Below, piece after piece: positions 26,201-41,200 of a stretch of 64,000 nt of DNA. The notes below the pieces were generated by a model. It saw nothing but the letters and a program-made list of their open reading frames with translations, ran no database searches and was not told where the DNA came from. The DNA comes from Cheiracanthium punctorium (lineage: Eukaryota > Arthropoda > Arachnida > Araneae > Cheiracanthiidae), in assembly GCA_038373885.1 (NCBI GenBank), contig JAWZYV010002577.1, positions 62,001 to 126,000 of the forward strand, in the 5' to 3' direction. Position numbers and translations under genes: made by a program. Positions within the stretch are counted from its first letter, which is position 1. Each line of letters starts with the position of its first letter.

Positions 26201-29200
26201 GTTGGCAAGCCCTGTGTTCATTTTCTTTTCTCTTTGCAGCAGGAAATCTCATGTCTTTCTTTATCACTGCAGCGGGAGGATTCTCATTCCAGCCTACCCA
26301 CGTCCAATTACCGGTAACCTCTGTACGCCAACAGATGCCATGTTCATTTCTTTTTCGTTGCAGTGGGAAGTCCCATGTCTCTTTTTTATCACTGCAGCGG
26401 GAGGATTCACATTCTTTCCTTTTACAATTTCATACTGACGATTGGGCTCTATTTTTTTTTTATGAGTTGCGTAGGTATTAGCAATAAATGACTGTTAGAA
26501 CACAGACAGGTAGAAGAGGAGAAATCTAGCCATGTCCAGTTCCCGGTAGCCTCTACGCCATCGGGTGCTTTGTTCTTTTTTTTTCTATTTTGCAGTGGGA
26601 AGACCCATGTCCTTTTTTTTTAATCATTGCAGCAGGAAGTCCCATGTCCTTTTTTTTATCATTGCAGCGGGAGGATTCACATTCCAGCCTAGCCAAGTCC
26701 AATTGCTGGCAACCTCTGTATTCTGTTAGGTGCCGTGTTCATTTTTTTTTTCTTTTTGGTTGCAGCGGGAAATCCCGTGTCCTTTTTTTATCTTTCCAGC
26801 GGGAGGATTCACATTCCTTCCCTTAACAATCTATATTTAAGGTAAATGGCATTTCTCATTCATTGCACGGGCAACGCCGGGCCATGCTGCTAGTCCTGAA
26901 TAAAATTATAAGGGAAACAAATGAGTGTCAGAAAACAGTGCTAGATTTTGAAATATGTTAATTATCTCAAAATATCATAAAGAGAAAAATTACTGAAAAA
27001 GACTAATATTAAAGAATATATATATATGTGTGTGTGTCAGAGGAGCAAAAGTACCGTATCTGTCCTCTACTTTAAAATGTCCTCTGTTCAGTTAGTTTTT
27101 TTTTTTTTTAAATTGTTTTACTAAATTCCTGATATTTCTAGAAGCTCTCTGTTAATTCCAGATTAGTGGCTGACATATTAATATATTTAATTAAGAAATT
27201 TTGATGCATAATGTGGAATTCTGTTTTATACCTGTTAAAACTACAAGGAAAAATACTATAACGTTACTTACCCTACTTACAATAGGGCTGCCCCTGTTTG
27301 TAACCATCTTAATTTTAAATTTCATTCAGAATCAGAGATTTCAGTGCCAAGGAAGATTGTAAGAAACAGGATTCTCTCCGAACAAGATTTATTGAGATGG
27401 CAAACCAACTAGTCGCCGGATATATCTATATATATATAAAAGAGAAGAGTTTGTTTGTTTGTTCGCTATACATGTTCAGACATTTTGACGGATCTGGACC
27501 AAATTTGGCACGCTGATTAAATAGGACAAGAGAAAGCTAATGCCGTAAAAATGAAATTAATCGGATTAATAGTTTTTGAGTTATTTTATGTTTTGTAAGG
27601 TTTTGGGCCATTTTTCTCGCATTTTACGTTATCGCGAGCTAAATTTCTGTCCGAATACTATATTTTTTATATCATCGGAATCTACAGAGTTTTCTTTTTC
27701 AAATACAATTTTTTACAAAAGCGTACTTACATTTGCCGATTTTTGGGAATTTTTTAAAGGAAATCCTGTTTCGAAGAAAATGTACGGCTTTTAAAAATAT
27801 GCTATTTTTAAACTGTCGCATCGAAAAACCTAACAGGCAAAAATTTTCCATCTTTCTACAGCTTATTAAACATTTATTTCTCCCTCCTTTAAATTTTGTA
27901 CTGTGCAGAAATGTTAATTAGATTTTTTATATGATTTTTTTTTCTGAAAAGATCGCAGGTTAAAATTCTCTGTGGACTGCAAATTCCGCAAAATGAAAGT
28001 CGACAACTTCCCCCTCTGGTTTTCAAGGTCGCTGGTACGCTTCGCGGGAGGGAGGAATTTCTTCTGGCGTCCTGAAAGAGAGAGGAGGAGAGAGGTGGAG
28101 ATTAAGGTGACCATATGTCCTCAAAATTCAAGGACAGTCCCCAAATATAGATCGCTTTTTCAATTTGTCATCAAAAATACTTTGACTTCTTGGGGACACC
28201 AAAAGTCCCCAAATTTAAAGATTTGTACTTTTACCCTGAAAGTTTCTGTTTAGTTTATTTATTTCAGAAAAAACTGAAGAAATAAAATAAAATAAAACTG
28301 CTAAAAGTGCCTTCTGCTCAGAGAAACAACAAAATTCGATCTCTGAAAAATGATTGTTAGAACACAGACAGGTAGAAGAGGAGAAATCTAGCCACGTCCA
28401 GTTCCCGGAGCATCTACACCATTGGGTGCTTTGTTCTTTTTTTTTTTTTTCTATTTTGCAGCGGGAAGACCCATGTCTTTTTTTTTTTTTTACTATTATT
28501 GCAGCGGGAAGTCCCATGTCCTTTTTTTCATCATTGCAGCGGGAGGATTCACATTCCAGCCTAGCCAAGTCCAATTTCTGGCAACCTATGTATTTTATTA
28601 GGTGCCGTGTTCATTTTTTTTTTTTTTTGTTGCAGCGGGAAATCCCGTGCCATTTTTTTATCATTCCAGCGGGAGGATTCACATTCATTCCCTTTACAAT
28701 CTATATTTAAGGTAAATGGCATTTCTCATTCATTGCACGGGCAACGCCGGGCCACGCTGCTATATATATATATATACAGGAGGGTTATAATCAAACTTCC
28801 CCTATAAAAAGGGTTCTACAGCTAAAACAGCTGAATGAATCGTAATCAAATTCAGAATATAGACTATATATGAGATGTGCTCAATTAAAACAAACAAGTA
28901 AAAGAATGCCCGATAGGTGGCATTTTGCATAAGGAACAGCAAATTAAACAATAGAAGTGACTAATTAAAAAAGTTCAATCAGCTTCAACATTTATTCAAT
29001 ATTTTTTGAGCATTTATGAACTAATTTGGGTCATTTTTTTGAGCTGAACTCACCATGCAAAGTGCCACCTAGCAGACATTTTAAAAGCTAAACTTAAAAA
29101 AATACTCATTGAGCACATCTTGTGTACAGCCTATATGCTAAATGTGACAATTGGCTCATCTGTTTTAACTGCCAATTGCTATTTATAGGGGGAAATATAA

Positions 29201-32200
29201 TTATAACGATCCGGTACATTTTCAGAAACTTCTCACAGAATTATACAGAACAACTTGTTATGAGTTCTTTAGAACATTTTCTTACTTAGATGAACTATCA
29301 AATAATATTTTATTACTATAAACTATGCAAATAAATGAATCATACCTCATATTTTGGATCAATAGAAAAAGAGTAATCATCATCAACAGGTAACTTTGTA
29401 ATAAGTCTAAAATAATAATAATAAATAATAAAATTATGAAATGTAAATATATACATAAAATTTGTAAATTTTCATGATAATGAAGACAAAATTAATTTTA
29501 ATATTTATTAAATGAAAGAAACAAGTTATGCTATAAAAGTGTAAAGGCGACTTTTGTAAATCAGTCTTTTTATTTTCCGTTTAAGAATGACTATTTTGTA
29601 AAAATAGTAGCTGGATTTTTTAACAGACTCTTAACATGCTTACATATACCTTTCAAAATTTTATACAAGACTAGCTGCATACCTGTTTTCTGCACGGTAC
29701 GAAAAGAAAATTTTCCTTATACATACAATTTGAATCAAACCCAGTGATGTGGAATTTCAAATTGTGGAAAGTTTGAATCATGATGAAAAGCTAACAGCAT
29801 GAGTACAAATTTGAGATGATTGCAGCATGATGAAACAAAAACTACATCAGTGTCACTGGCGATAAAAAAAGAGAGATCTTTATGGTACGCAGACGAAACT
29901 TTTCTCTTTCGAAATGCCTTTTTTCAACATCATATAATTCTGTTTCTTAGGTTTAATTTATAACATTATATACCACATAAATAACATTACAATTTCACAA
30001 ATGCTTTATTTTATCTTGCATTTTGATCAAATTTAACAACTTAAGTGGCAACAATGGATTCCACTAGTAGGGAAACTGTAGAAATGTTAAAAATAGAACA
30101 TGAAACGAATTATTTATGTTTACTTTGCTAGAACTGCAATACTGGCATAAGTAATGCCACCAGTTGATGGCAAATAGCCAAAATGAATCACAAATTAAAC
30201 TTGACAATAAAGGAAATAATTTATAGGCAATACCCATTAGCTTTACCAGACTTAAAAAACATTCTCATTCATGTCCAAGAACATTCATAGAGAATTCCTA
30301 TTTTATTACTGTTTGGCAAGATTTAAAAAAAATTATCTAGGCATAGGATTGTAACATTGGCTCATCTCAATCGCGGAATAAAAAGCAATAAAAATGGAAA
30401 AACATACGCTAGTAACACAGTTACACTACATTTGAATATTTATTGCCAACTTTGCTCCTATAGGTACTAAATTTGGAATCAACATACATTTTATTTTGTA
30501 AAACAAAAAATATGTTAGACAGTACTAATCAGAGGTATAGCCAGGGGGTGGCTGATGCGGCTGAAGTCACCCTCGAAATGAGTAAACGTAGGATACGGAG
30601 AAAACTATATTTGCGGATAAATTTGAAAGTTCTCCTTGAGAAATTTGAGGTTCAGCTACGGACCTAGGTCAAATTAAAAAATCTTTTCTAATGTGTTTTT
30701 CCATCTGCAAAGATTCTAAACTCAATTTATGATTAAAAAAAAAAAAGTTCATCCTTTCTTTTCTTTAATTCATTTTTTTATGTGAATACTCTTAGGCAAA
30801 ATAAAGTTCGGGGGGATCTATCCCCCACAAAGAAAAAAAGATACATCAATTTTTAGAAGTTATATTGCATTCTAGATTTTTAGTTCTCAGCCATCCGCAA
30901 AAAAAATTCCTGGCTATGCTACTGGTATTAATTACGCTATTATAACAGTTTCCAGTAAAAGAAACTTCCGTAACGCTGCTTTTACAAATAAGAATCAATT
31001 ATTTATTACATGCATAGCACTTCAATTGCCAAAGTGCCAAAATTTGGCAGAATTTCTATTTTCTGAAATTTGGTGGGATTCTCTAACTTAAATCAATTTA
31101 CTTAATTTGATGAAAATTCTGAATAGACTTACAGTTGCCTTAATAACTGCATTATTTCTGCATGGAAAATTTTAATTTAATGCCTAAATACTAAAACTAA
31201 CACTAGTTTATATGCTATATATTTCCAAACGCTCTCAGTAATTTGTGCCAAGCCTAAAACTGTGCAAACCACTAAAACATACTTTCTCACAATTGACATA
31301 TCAGCCAATTTATTTTTCACCAAGTTCTAAAAAATTACATACATTAATCTCAGAAGTCTCTAAAACATTCCATTATTTCAGTCCTGCATTGATTTCACAG
31401 GTACACAATATTTTAATGAATGAAATGGAATGAATGATATAGAACTGAGTGGTTTTGCTTAATTGTTAAATTTAACAACTTAAGTGGCAACAATGGATTC
31501 TGTTGCTACGGAAACTGTAGCAATGTTAAAAATAGAATATGAAATGAGTTATTTATGTTTACTTTGCTAGAACTACCATATTGGCATAATTAGTATCGCC
31601 AGTTGATGGCAAATAGCCAAAATGAATCACAAATTAAACTTGACAGTAAATGCAATAATTTAAAGGCATTACCAGCTAGCCTTACTGAACTTAAAAAATA
31701 TTCTCATTCACCTCAAAAACATTTGCATTTATAAAGACTTCCTATTTTATTACACCCTGTTTGGCAGGATTAAAAAATATTAGCTATTCATACGCTTGTA
31801 ACATTGACTCATCTCAATCGGGGCATATAATTAGCAATACAAACACAAAAATGAACTCATTTAACCACAGAGTTTACTATATTTAATGTTTATTGCCAAC
31901 TTTGCTAAGAAAGATATTAAAGTAGGAATTCACATGCATTTTAATTAGTAAAACAAAAAATATATTAGACAGTATTAATTATGCCATTCAAGCAGTTTCC
32001 AGTAAAAGAAACTTTTGTAACACTGCTTCAACAAAAAAGGAATTAATTATTTATTACACGTATAGTACTTTGATAGCCAAAGTGCCAACATACACTATTT
32101 TGCAAGATTTTTTTTCAGAGAATAATTCAAAGTATTGATTTAGTAGCAATCACAAAATGGGAAATAGTTATCTGTCCAAATATGGTTGAGAATTTTAATT

Positions 32201-35200
32201 TTCTGAAATTTGGGGCGGGGTTTCCCTAACATAAATCAATTTATTTAACTTGATGAAAATTCTGAAGATAGATCTTTTAAACATGTTTTGCTCTGGGTGA
32301 CAAGTATCGTAGCTACGCCCCTGAGTTTGCTATAACATTTGAAACAGTCATTTTAAAAACCACGTAAGCTATAAAGAATAAATAGCTTTGTAAACATACC
32401 TACATATAAAACTTACTATTTATTTATATGTTTTTATTTTAAAGTTTTTTACCTTTAAGGACCAGTTTTTTGAGTGTTTTTATCACATAAGTACTTGAAG
32501 TACATAAGTACCTATTACACATGATATAGTCATTTGTTTGGTCCAGGAAAAATCTCACATAGTAATCTGTGAAAAACATTTACCTTTGTAAAAGTGATGA
32601 ACTAATGAAGAAACCTGAAGAAAAATGAGGATACAGTATGGATGATGGATCTGCAAAATGATGGATAATAGTTGGTTCACTATCTTGTAGAGCATATCCG
32701 ACAAATACATCCTAAAATTGAATTCTGAATTAGTATTTTTAAAATTAGAGTTAGGATACTAACTATTTTAAGACATGTAACAAAGACAGTATACTTGAAG
32801 TTACCTGTGACAAGTTATATTTTTTAAAAACATTCTGTAGTTTTCTTAAGTCAATTTCAGTAATTTCTTCAAGAAAAAATATCCATTGAAGATTTTCATT
32901 AGATAATCTAGAAAAGAATATTTTATATTACAGAAATGAGATGATAATTAGCCAATATATAAAAGCCCACAAGTATAAAACTTCTGAGTTATATCACTCC
33001 AAAAGAATACTACCACCATTACTCCAAAATTATTGAAAAGTTCCATTCAAAAAGCATAATAAAATCCACATTGTTGGTACATTGTAATCAGTTACATTGT
33101 TGGTACATAGTGTATCAGTTACATTACCACATTGTAATCAGTTAAACTTTTCATAATTATGTAATTAAATATAAAAGACAATCTTTGCTACTTTAAGAAT
33201 CAGAAAATCGAAATCCACTCTTTACCTGATTTTTAGAAACCTTTTTGCCAGTTTTAGCTTCAGAAAATTGTTTGTTAGTATAGAAAAGATAGATAACATC
33301 TATGTTATAGTTTTGTTTCCAAACATTCACAATGCTTGTGATTTATGATAAAGTTTTATTTAAACATAAAATGTAATAAAATTCACATCACTAAATCAAT
33401 CGACTTGTAAATTTGCACAAATATGTTAAAAAGTATAGGGAGGAAATGCACTACTTTAAAATCTGAAAATCCACACACTGACATGTCACACGCTCTGCCA
33501 AAAGAGAGTTCATTTTGTGATTTCAAGTTACATATTGTAAGTGATCATTGACATAATTTTGATGTTATGAGTTTGAAAATGCATTAAAACCCCAATTAGG
33601 TTGAAAGGTTTTGATGTGCAAATTATATCATGGGCAAAATAATTCCACAAACTTTCAGATTCCAAAGAACTGAAAAAAGTTCCCTAATATTTCTCTACAT
33701 GAATCATAGATTATAAGAATTGATAGATGTAAATTGAGTATTTAATTTTTTTTCAGAAGCCATAATTTACTTTTAAGAGATATAATTTCTACAAAACATG
33801 GTACATAGATGTTAAATAATATAGTGTAATATTTAGTATATCATACCATGTATAATGTAATCATTCATGACTTATGCCTTATATAATTATGAAACACAAT
33901 GCAAAAACATTATGATATATAATAATAAATTATTATATAAATATGAGGAGATGACAGGAGAAGGAAGAAAAAAAAATTAATACTTCCGTAAGTAATTTGC
34001 AAAGAATTATTATTACAAGTCTGGAGGCTGTCATAAATAAATAAAATGTACTTATAACAAGCTTTTCAGTATGTGTTTAATATTCAGTAAAAGAACACAA
34101 TCCGAAAGAGATAACAAAATGATAGAAAAACAACTTAAACATTGAGAGAATGTATGTACAGTTAAGACAAAAATTATATTTTTACATAAAAACATATTAA
34201 TAATTATTAATCATTTATAATAAAGTTACTTTTCCAGAAGTGTAAATATAGTCCAGTGTCCAACATCATTAATTTGAAGGCTGTAACTTTTGAAAATCTT
34301 CACATGGAACTAAAATAGACATTATCTGAGAGTTCATATGCATATATTTTATAAAAATTATAAACATAAAAGTACTAAATAATATGTAATATGCATGCAT
34401 TTAATCTGAAAGTTCAAAGAATGTGAAACTCCCAAGATAGAAAAAGATGCACAGATGTTTGTAAAACGTTATACAAATGCCCCTCCCCCCAAAAAAAAAC
34501 AAACAAACATGAAAGGCTATATTATGTGTCAAAGTAAAAATAATACTTTTAGTAAAAACTGCATATTTAATAAAATATTTCTGACAAATGCATACTTTAT
34601 ATGTTTAGGGGGTGGGTGGGAATTACTTAGTTGTTTCATACATTGGATCAATAAACACCATATCTGATAGGGATATATCCATAGCATAAGCATATGGGGA
34701 GGGGGCAAGGTAGGCACTAGTTTTAGCCTAGTGTCTTAAAATATACACAAAATTGCACCACAAAGCAAAGTTGGAACTGAAATTGTTACAAATTTGAAAT
34801 TTGCCAGCTCTATTTTTTTTAGCTTGCCTGATCTTTGAAAAATTTCTATGGATGACTATGCATAAGTATAGCATGGCCCAAAATTTGAGGGGGGGGGTCG
34901 AAAGGAAAGGAGCACATTACATATCCAAGAGTAAAAATTGCAAACTTTTTTCCCCAGCTTTTGAAAATAAATAAATAAAGATAAAATAAAGTTTTCTAAA
35001 CAAAGCTGAGGGTCATGTGACCCCTTCCCATGGCACTATACCTATAATCTGCAGATGCTTTGCAAATTTTTAGCTACATATACTACATGACGAGAATTCC
35101 AAACATTGATTTTACAATTTTTGAAACACATACTTAAAAAATAATAGCACTAACTAATGAAACAAGCTGCTTTTAAATGACATTAATTTACTAAACAGTA

Positions 35201-38200
35201 GGTGAAATTTAAAAATAAACTTATCCAAGAATAGGGAGTTTACAGAATAAGATGGGGCAAGAGCATTTTTCCCTACTGATGGACAGATCAAGTCCAAAAT
35301 TCTATAAACATGTATACATCTTAATTTCTTTTCTGTTGATTATAAGCACTCTGTATATGCAGGGATGTTAACTCCAACACTCGATTTGGGAGCACCCCGG
35401 GAGCAGAAAAAATTTCATTTGGGAGCACCTCGGGAGCAGAAAAATTCCATTTGGGAGCAGAAAATTTCTATTTGGGAGCAGAAAAATTCCATTTGGGAGC
35501 ACCTCGGGAGCACAAAAAAATAGTTTCCGAGAAGAAAACTAAGATTCGAGATCAGAATTAACATGATTTTGGAGCATAAAATTGAAGATTTAGAAACACA
35601 ATAAATGCATACAAGAAAAGCAAAGTTTGCAAGCAAACACCATTTGCTAAAAGCAAAAAACTATTTGAAAGCACTTTAGGAAAGCTCTGGAAAAAATGGG
35701 TGTATACAGGCTATGCTATCAGCAACTTGGTAAAAACAATACATGGATTTACATGGACGGAAGGAATTTTTTTTTTTTTTGTGTGTGTGTGTGTGAAACT
35801 GCTCTTTTTAATGGTTTTCATATGAATGCTAAATGGAAAAGAGAGTGGGTGGGAAGTATTTCTTATATGCAATGGTACTTTTAATGTATGTTCAAAGGTT
35901 GTAAAAATACTAATATTTAAATGGTAGAATTAACATTTCTGCCGTTTATATCATTCTAGAATTATGTATTCAAAATTTAGTCTATTTTAAAATAAAGATT
36001 TTAATTATGGATCTATAAATGAAATTCGTAACACATTCTGAAAAATTTGCGGACGCACTTTGGCTGAACACGGGCCCAGGGGCGTCGCCCCGTCTGCCCC
36101 CTCCCGTAGAGCCAGGACACACACAAAAAGAAAAACAGTGGTGTAGTTTTAAGAAAAAAGGTTTAGGAATACTCGCAACTGAAGACTCGAAAATCATGCG
36201 TCCATGATGAAAAGTGAAGAATGCTTACTTTTGCTGACATAAGCTCGAATGAAAATGTAGTGAGCGGGGGCTCATGATCTTCACGGGCCGAAAACGTCTA
36301 GCCTGGCCCGGCATTTAATCAAAATAAAAAAGTCAGACCCGGTCCAGCTCGTATATTAATCATGATTTAAGGAATGGGGGGGGGAATCACAAGCCAATCG
36401 TTTGGTCTTGTCCAAATTTTAGGAGAGCAAAAATTTCCGGAAAGGCTCGATTTTGCAAACGCAGAGGACCGTCTTTAAGAGTATACGCTTGTTCCGGTCC
36501 ATTCTAGAAAATGCTGAGGTCAGCCCGTGCCTTGAATGAATCGTGCTGCAAAAGCCTGGGCCCGCACAGATCTCTACCCCCCGCGACTACACCACTGGCA
36601 GCGGATTTCCGGATTATTTTGAAATGAAATATTCTATTAATTCAGACAGCCTAGATTCTGAATTCTAAACCGGTCATGCTTCTAATTTTCATTCTTGCTA
36701 CGGACCGGGTCATAAACCGTGATTTTTTAGGGGCTGGGACGTCACCGTAATATACTGTTTTCTTTACGGACCGGTCTGGTTTAGATCAGGGGCGGCCCTG
36801 CGGTACATGACACCCACTCCACCCTGCAAACGTAGAAAAAGACGTCCCTTTTACTTTTTTCAAAATTGCTTTTATGATTTTAAGTTGGAAATCGTGCCCC
36901 TTCATAAACAAAAAACGGTGCCAGTTGCGATGATTACTTGTTTGCCTATCTGGCCGGCCCTTATTGAGGTGACTAACAAAGCCCGGCTGGTCCGATCCGG
37001 GGCGGGTAGAATGGCTTCGGAATGCAGCTTTCGTAGGCAGTTTGAATCTTGCTTTACTGCTAACTAGCTTTCCATACACGCTTTAAAAGATAAATGAGCG
37101 TGGCAAAAATTTAACAAAGAGTCAAAATGACGTATTCGGCGTAGACCGTCGCAAAAATCGGCTAAAAGCGCAGTTCGGCGCACCCTGAAAGAGTCAAAAT
37201 GATGTATTCGGCGCAGACCGGCGCAAAAATCGGCTAAAAGCGCAGTTCGGCGCAAGAATTTGTGTTTCGGCGCAGCTTGGAGCAGAATTAACATCCCTGG
37301 TATATGGCTAAAATTGTCATATGCATGAGCAGGTATTTAGTGGATGCATTTTTTAGACAAATTCTTAGTTTGTACAACCTGAATAAAACAAGATTTCTCT
37401 AAACTTTCAATTTGGAAATTTTAAATAGAATGAAACTTTTAAAAGGAGAATTAGATAAGAATGAAATGATATGCAAAATATATTTAAATACATTTTTAAA
37501 TTTTTAGGAAAAGCAAAAAGGGGAAGGGGGATAGTCAATAGTTTATATATATTAATAAGTAAGCATAAAAAATTTATACTAAAAATTACCTTGCAAAATA
37601 GAGTTGGAAGAATTTCTGAAGACTTACTTGACTTATGCTTGAAGCTTGATTTAAAATTTCTGTTTCTTTTTGCAAGTACAACTTATCATGATATTCATTT
37701 TCTTGTGTTAAAATAACAAAACCTAAAAAATTAAATACACTTTTTATAACTCTTCATAACTGTACAATTATCCTATATGATTTTTTAATTAAAAAAAGTT
37801 TTTTTTGGAGTGAAACACTAGAAATTATGATTTTAAAAAGAGCAATAAGATTTGGGAAAAAAGGTGATAAAATTATCAAAAACTTTACATACACAAGCAC
37901 TATAGTTTACTAAAAGCTAGATATTCTTTGTTTGCTTTAACATCTTTAATACTAGCAAGTCATACATTTTTGATTGTGCTTTCTCAAAATAAAAACAGAA
38001 CCCAATATTTTCTTTACAAGTTTTGCCAATTTTGATTTTATTCTGTTATTAACATCATCAACTTAAGAAAAAAAAAATATCAATTGCCAATTGGTGATTA
38101 AATGAAAAAAGTGGAGATTAAAAAATTATTTGTTAATACTTGCTACTTTTTTCATTCCTACATCTACCTAGAACATTTTTTATTGAAAGTATTAGCTTTT

Positions 38201-41200
38201 CTATACTTAAATTAAGTTTTGATATTTCAGTATATGCAATTATCTGAACTTTTACATTACTTTAAATTTTAGTTGATTCATATTAAACTGTTGTGGCTCG
38301 TACATAGGGACTGTAGAACTGCAGCAGCTCCAGTTAACTAAATAAAAAAAATTTCTTTTATTTTTTTTTTTAATACTTGCACTTTACACAATCATTAAGC
38401 TTGAAGTCAGTAGCCATTACATAGCAATAGCAAAAAATCTCTCCCAAAATGTTAAAAAATTAAGAAAAACCTTGAACAGAGTTGTTCAACGCACAGCTCC
38501 CATTACTGATGTGTTTAATTCCTTTGCACTTGCGCAAAGTCCACAGGACACACTCTGAGATAGGCATAGAGATAGGTAGAAAAAGCTGAGAGAGGAACTG
38601 CAGAATTCACAGTGCTCAGTGTCAGGCAAACAACATTGAATCATGAGGGCTGTAATAATTTAGCAGATAAAAGCAATTCTGGGCCTGGTTAAAAGCATTT
38701 GGCACATAAGTCCTGGCTTTTTTTTGTAAGCATCTTTTAGGTTCTTGATATGAAAATTGTATTTTTTTTAAGTGTGAAAATTTTGTAAAAATGAGTAAGG
38801 AAATTATGCTTTTTTAAAAAGGGAGTATTTTGAAGAAAAAATTGATCTTATGGTCTTGGCCCACAAGCTAAACTAATTTTGGCAACAACTTGAAAAAATT
38901 CAGAATGATTCTTTATAAGTTGCACTACACAGTGAAATGAATTAAAAAACTGTACCTTACCTTTGATGAAAATTTCAGAAAAATTCTTAAACATGGAATT
39001 ACTCAGTAAAAATTTTCAAAAAGTGGCACAGTGCAAAATTTTCGATTTTTAAGAATTTTTTACTGAAAGTTCTATAACTGATAGAGGTTTATCATTTATA
39101 CCAATGTTTAGTATATAGCTTATAAAGAGACATTTTAAAAATGTCCAAGAGCTTGAAATGATCAGTTTTCTGTATTTATGGCCTAAAATCACATGATTTT
39201 TTCGAAATACACCATTAAGATGTATCCAAAATTAGGGTTCTCTCAGCTTAGGATAGCCATATCTCACAAGGAGGAGGCACAGCTTCAGGGAAATGTATTT
39301 CAATGATCTTTGGCACAGTGGCAGTATACCATATGAATATACTAATGTAAAATACGTAGAGTATTTTGGAATTTAGACAACTTGTTAATGATTCAACGTG
39401 TATAAAACACCTGAATCGCAAAGAAAAGCGAGCATGGCATGCATTAGAAAACGTGTGACTGAATTTATTGGGTAACAAAAAAAGTGAGAATTATGTCATT
39501 CATGTCGAGGTCGAGGAGTTACTGTCAGCATACAAAGCCATGGGATGCAACATGTTACTTAAAGTGCATTTTCTTCACTCATATCTGGACTGCTTCCCTA
39601 AAAATTTAGAAGTTTCAGATGAACAGGGAATATGGTTTCATCAAGACATTGATCAGTTTGAGAGATTTTTAGAGAAATGGAATATGAGCATGTTGGCAGA
39701 ATACTGTTGGTCAGTGGTACGAGAAACTTCTTCAGGGTACAAGAGGAAAGCAAGTAACAGATAAAGTATTTTTTCTTTTTGCAGTGCAGTGTTATTGACA
39801 GCCTACATACATGTTATATTGCAAAATTTTCGACACATTTCAAATGAAAGAATATATTTATATGCAGTTTTTCATCCACCCATATTTTAAAATAAGCAGC
39901 TTTAATGATCAAGTTTACATATAATGTATTAATATGAATTCCTTTTTTTAGGCAAATAAAATTTTAAATAATTCAATTATATCCTATGCATGTACAAATT
40001 TAATAGTTTTTTAAATGTTACAGTTTTATTGAATTTTTGTTATTTAAAAGACAATATATACATGTTTTCATTTCAAAAGCAGAAAAATTCTTCATTTGCT
40101 AGTCAATGATCCTTTTATACTACTACTCGGTACTCGGCTGAGTAGTAAATGGCCGAATACTCAGTCGAAATGCTACTTGATACATCACTAGCATAATGTT
40201 AACCTGATTACTAGGCAAACCCATAACGAAATGACCAAAACTTTTCTCTCAAAAAGAACAAGCTCTCCTCTCCAAAATGATGTTTTAGTTTGATTTTGGA
40301 AAACTCTTTGCTCACCAATGCAAGTTGATAGGATTTGTGTTTGCTTTTGCAAATGGAGATTATTATTATTATCATTACTTTTGATTTTATTAACTGGCAG
40401 TGCTAATTTCATTAAGTGGTGGTTTTTCAGTGTTTTTGTCCAATTTGTTTGACTCTGGTGATTCGATCAGATTAAGCAACTGATTTTATTAACCAGGCAG
40501 TTTATTAAGCAATGATCACTATATATATGAAAGAAAAAGTGCTAATTGGCAGGTCTTCAATATAAAACTAACTGAAAAATAAAAGTATGACATCTATGCT
40601 TTGAAACAAGCACTAAAAATAAATAAATAAATAAAAATTAAATTAAATTAATGGTACTTATGTATTATCCTGGCAGTCCTTCCCATCAAACTATTTTTTT
40701 GGGGTTAAATTTTGCTGCTGAAGTGTTGCCAATTGTATTCCAAAGCATAAATAATTTCCTGTGTTCGGCATTTATCTTGATGAAAAATCACTCATCTTGG
40801 CTGACCACCAGGATAATACATAAGTACCAAATAAATCAATAAACTTTAATGTTGAACATAAAATTGAAAATTTTATAATTTATTTAAATGATAACATACA
40901 TCAAGGACACTCATTCATAACAACATACTGCAAAGACAATAAATTTTGTTTTAAGTTGTTTAATGTTTGGAACAAAATTATTAGTCCAAGTAAAATTGTA
41001 TGAACCAAAATTTTAAACTGCAACAATCAACAAAAATGTGAAAAAAAGAAAAAAAAAAATCAAGAAGTACAGAAAATGACAGTTTGTCTGATATAATTTC
41101 TTCCTGGATTTTTTCCACTCTGATAAACCAGGACAATATAGTATGCAATGGAGTAGCTGTGTAGTTATTTCCACCTTCAGCAAATATTTATTTTAACTTA

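Larger units (their letters stand above)
21481..26893 (+). mobile_element. Helentron/Helitron-like element, split by a hAT-like insertion
   Basis: The element begins TCTATATATATAAAAGAG after an A and ends CTGCTAG before a T, preceded by GGGCAACGCCGGGCCATG. The TC start, the CTRR end and insertion between A and T fit rolling-circle Helitron/Helentron elements, and the first 600 bases align closely with the copy at 27425-28764. It has no Rep/helicase frame, so it is non-autonomous. Its 3' part holds repeated TGCAGCGGGAnnnnTC blocks (26260-26830). Bases 22270-25609 belong to the inserted element. Confidence 0.8.

Noticed and set aside
26202..26826. Repeated frames reading SFFITAAGG and similar
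   Set aside because: These are translations of the tandem TGCAGCGGGA blocks and T-runs in the Helentron 3' region.
37471..37716. 81-codon plus-strand frame
   Set aside because: It is antisense to B3GLCT exon 2, whose phase and homology are far better supported.
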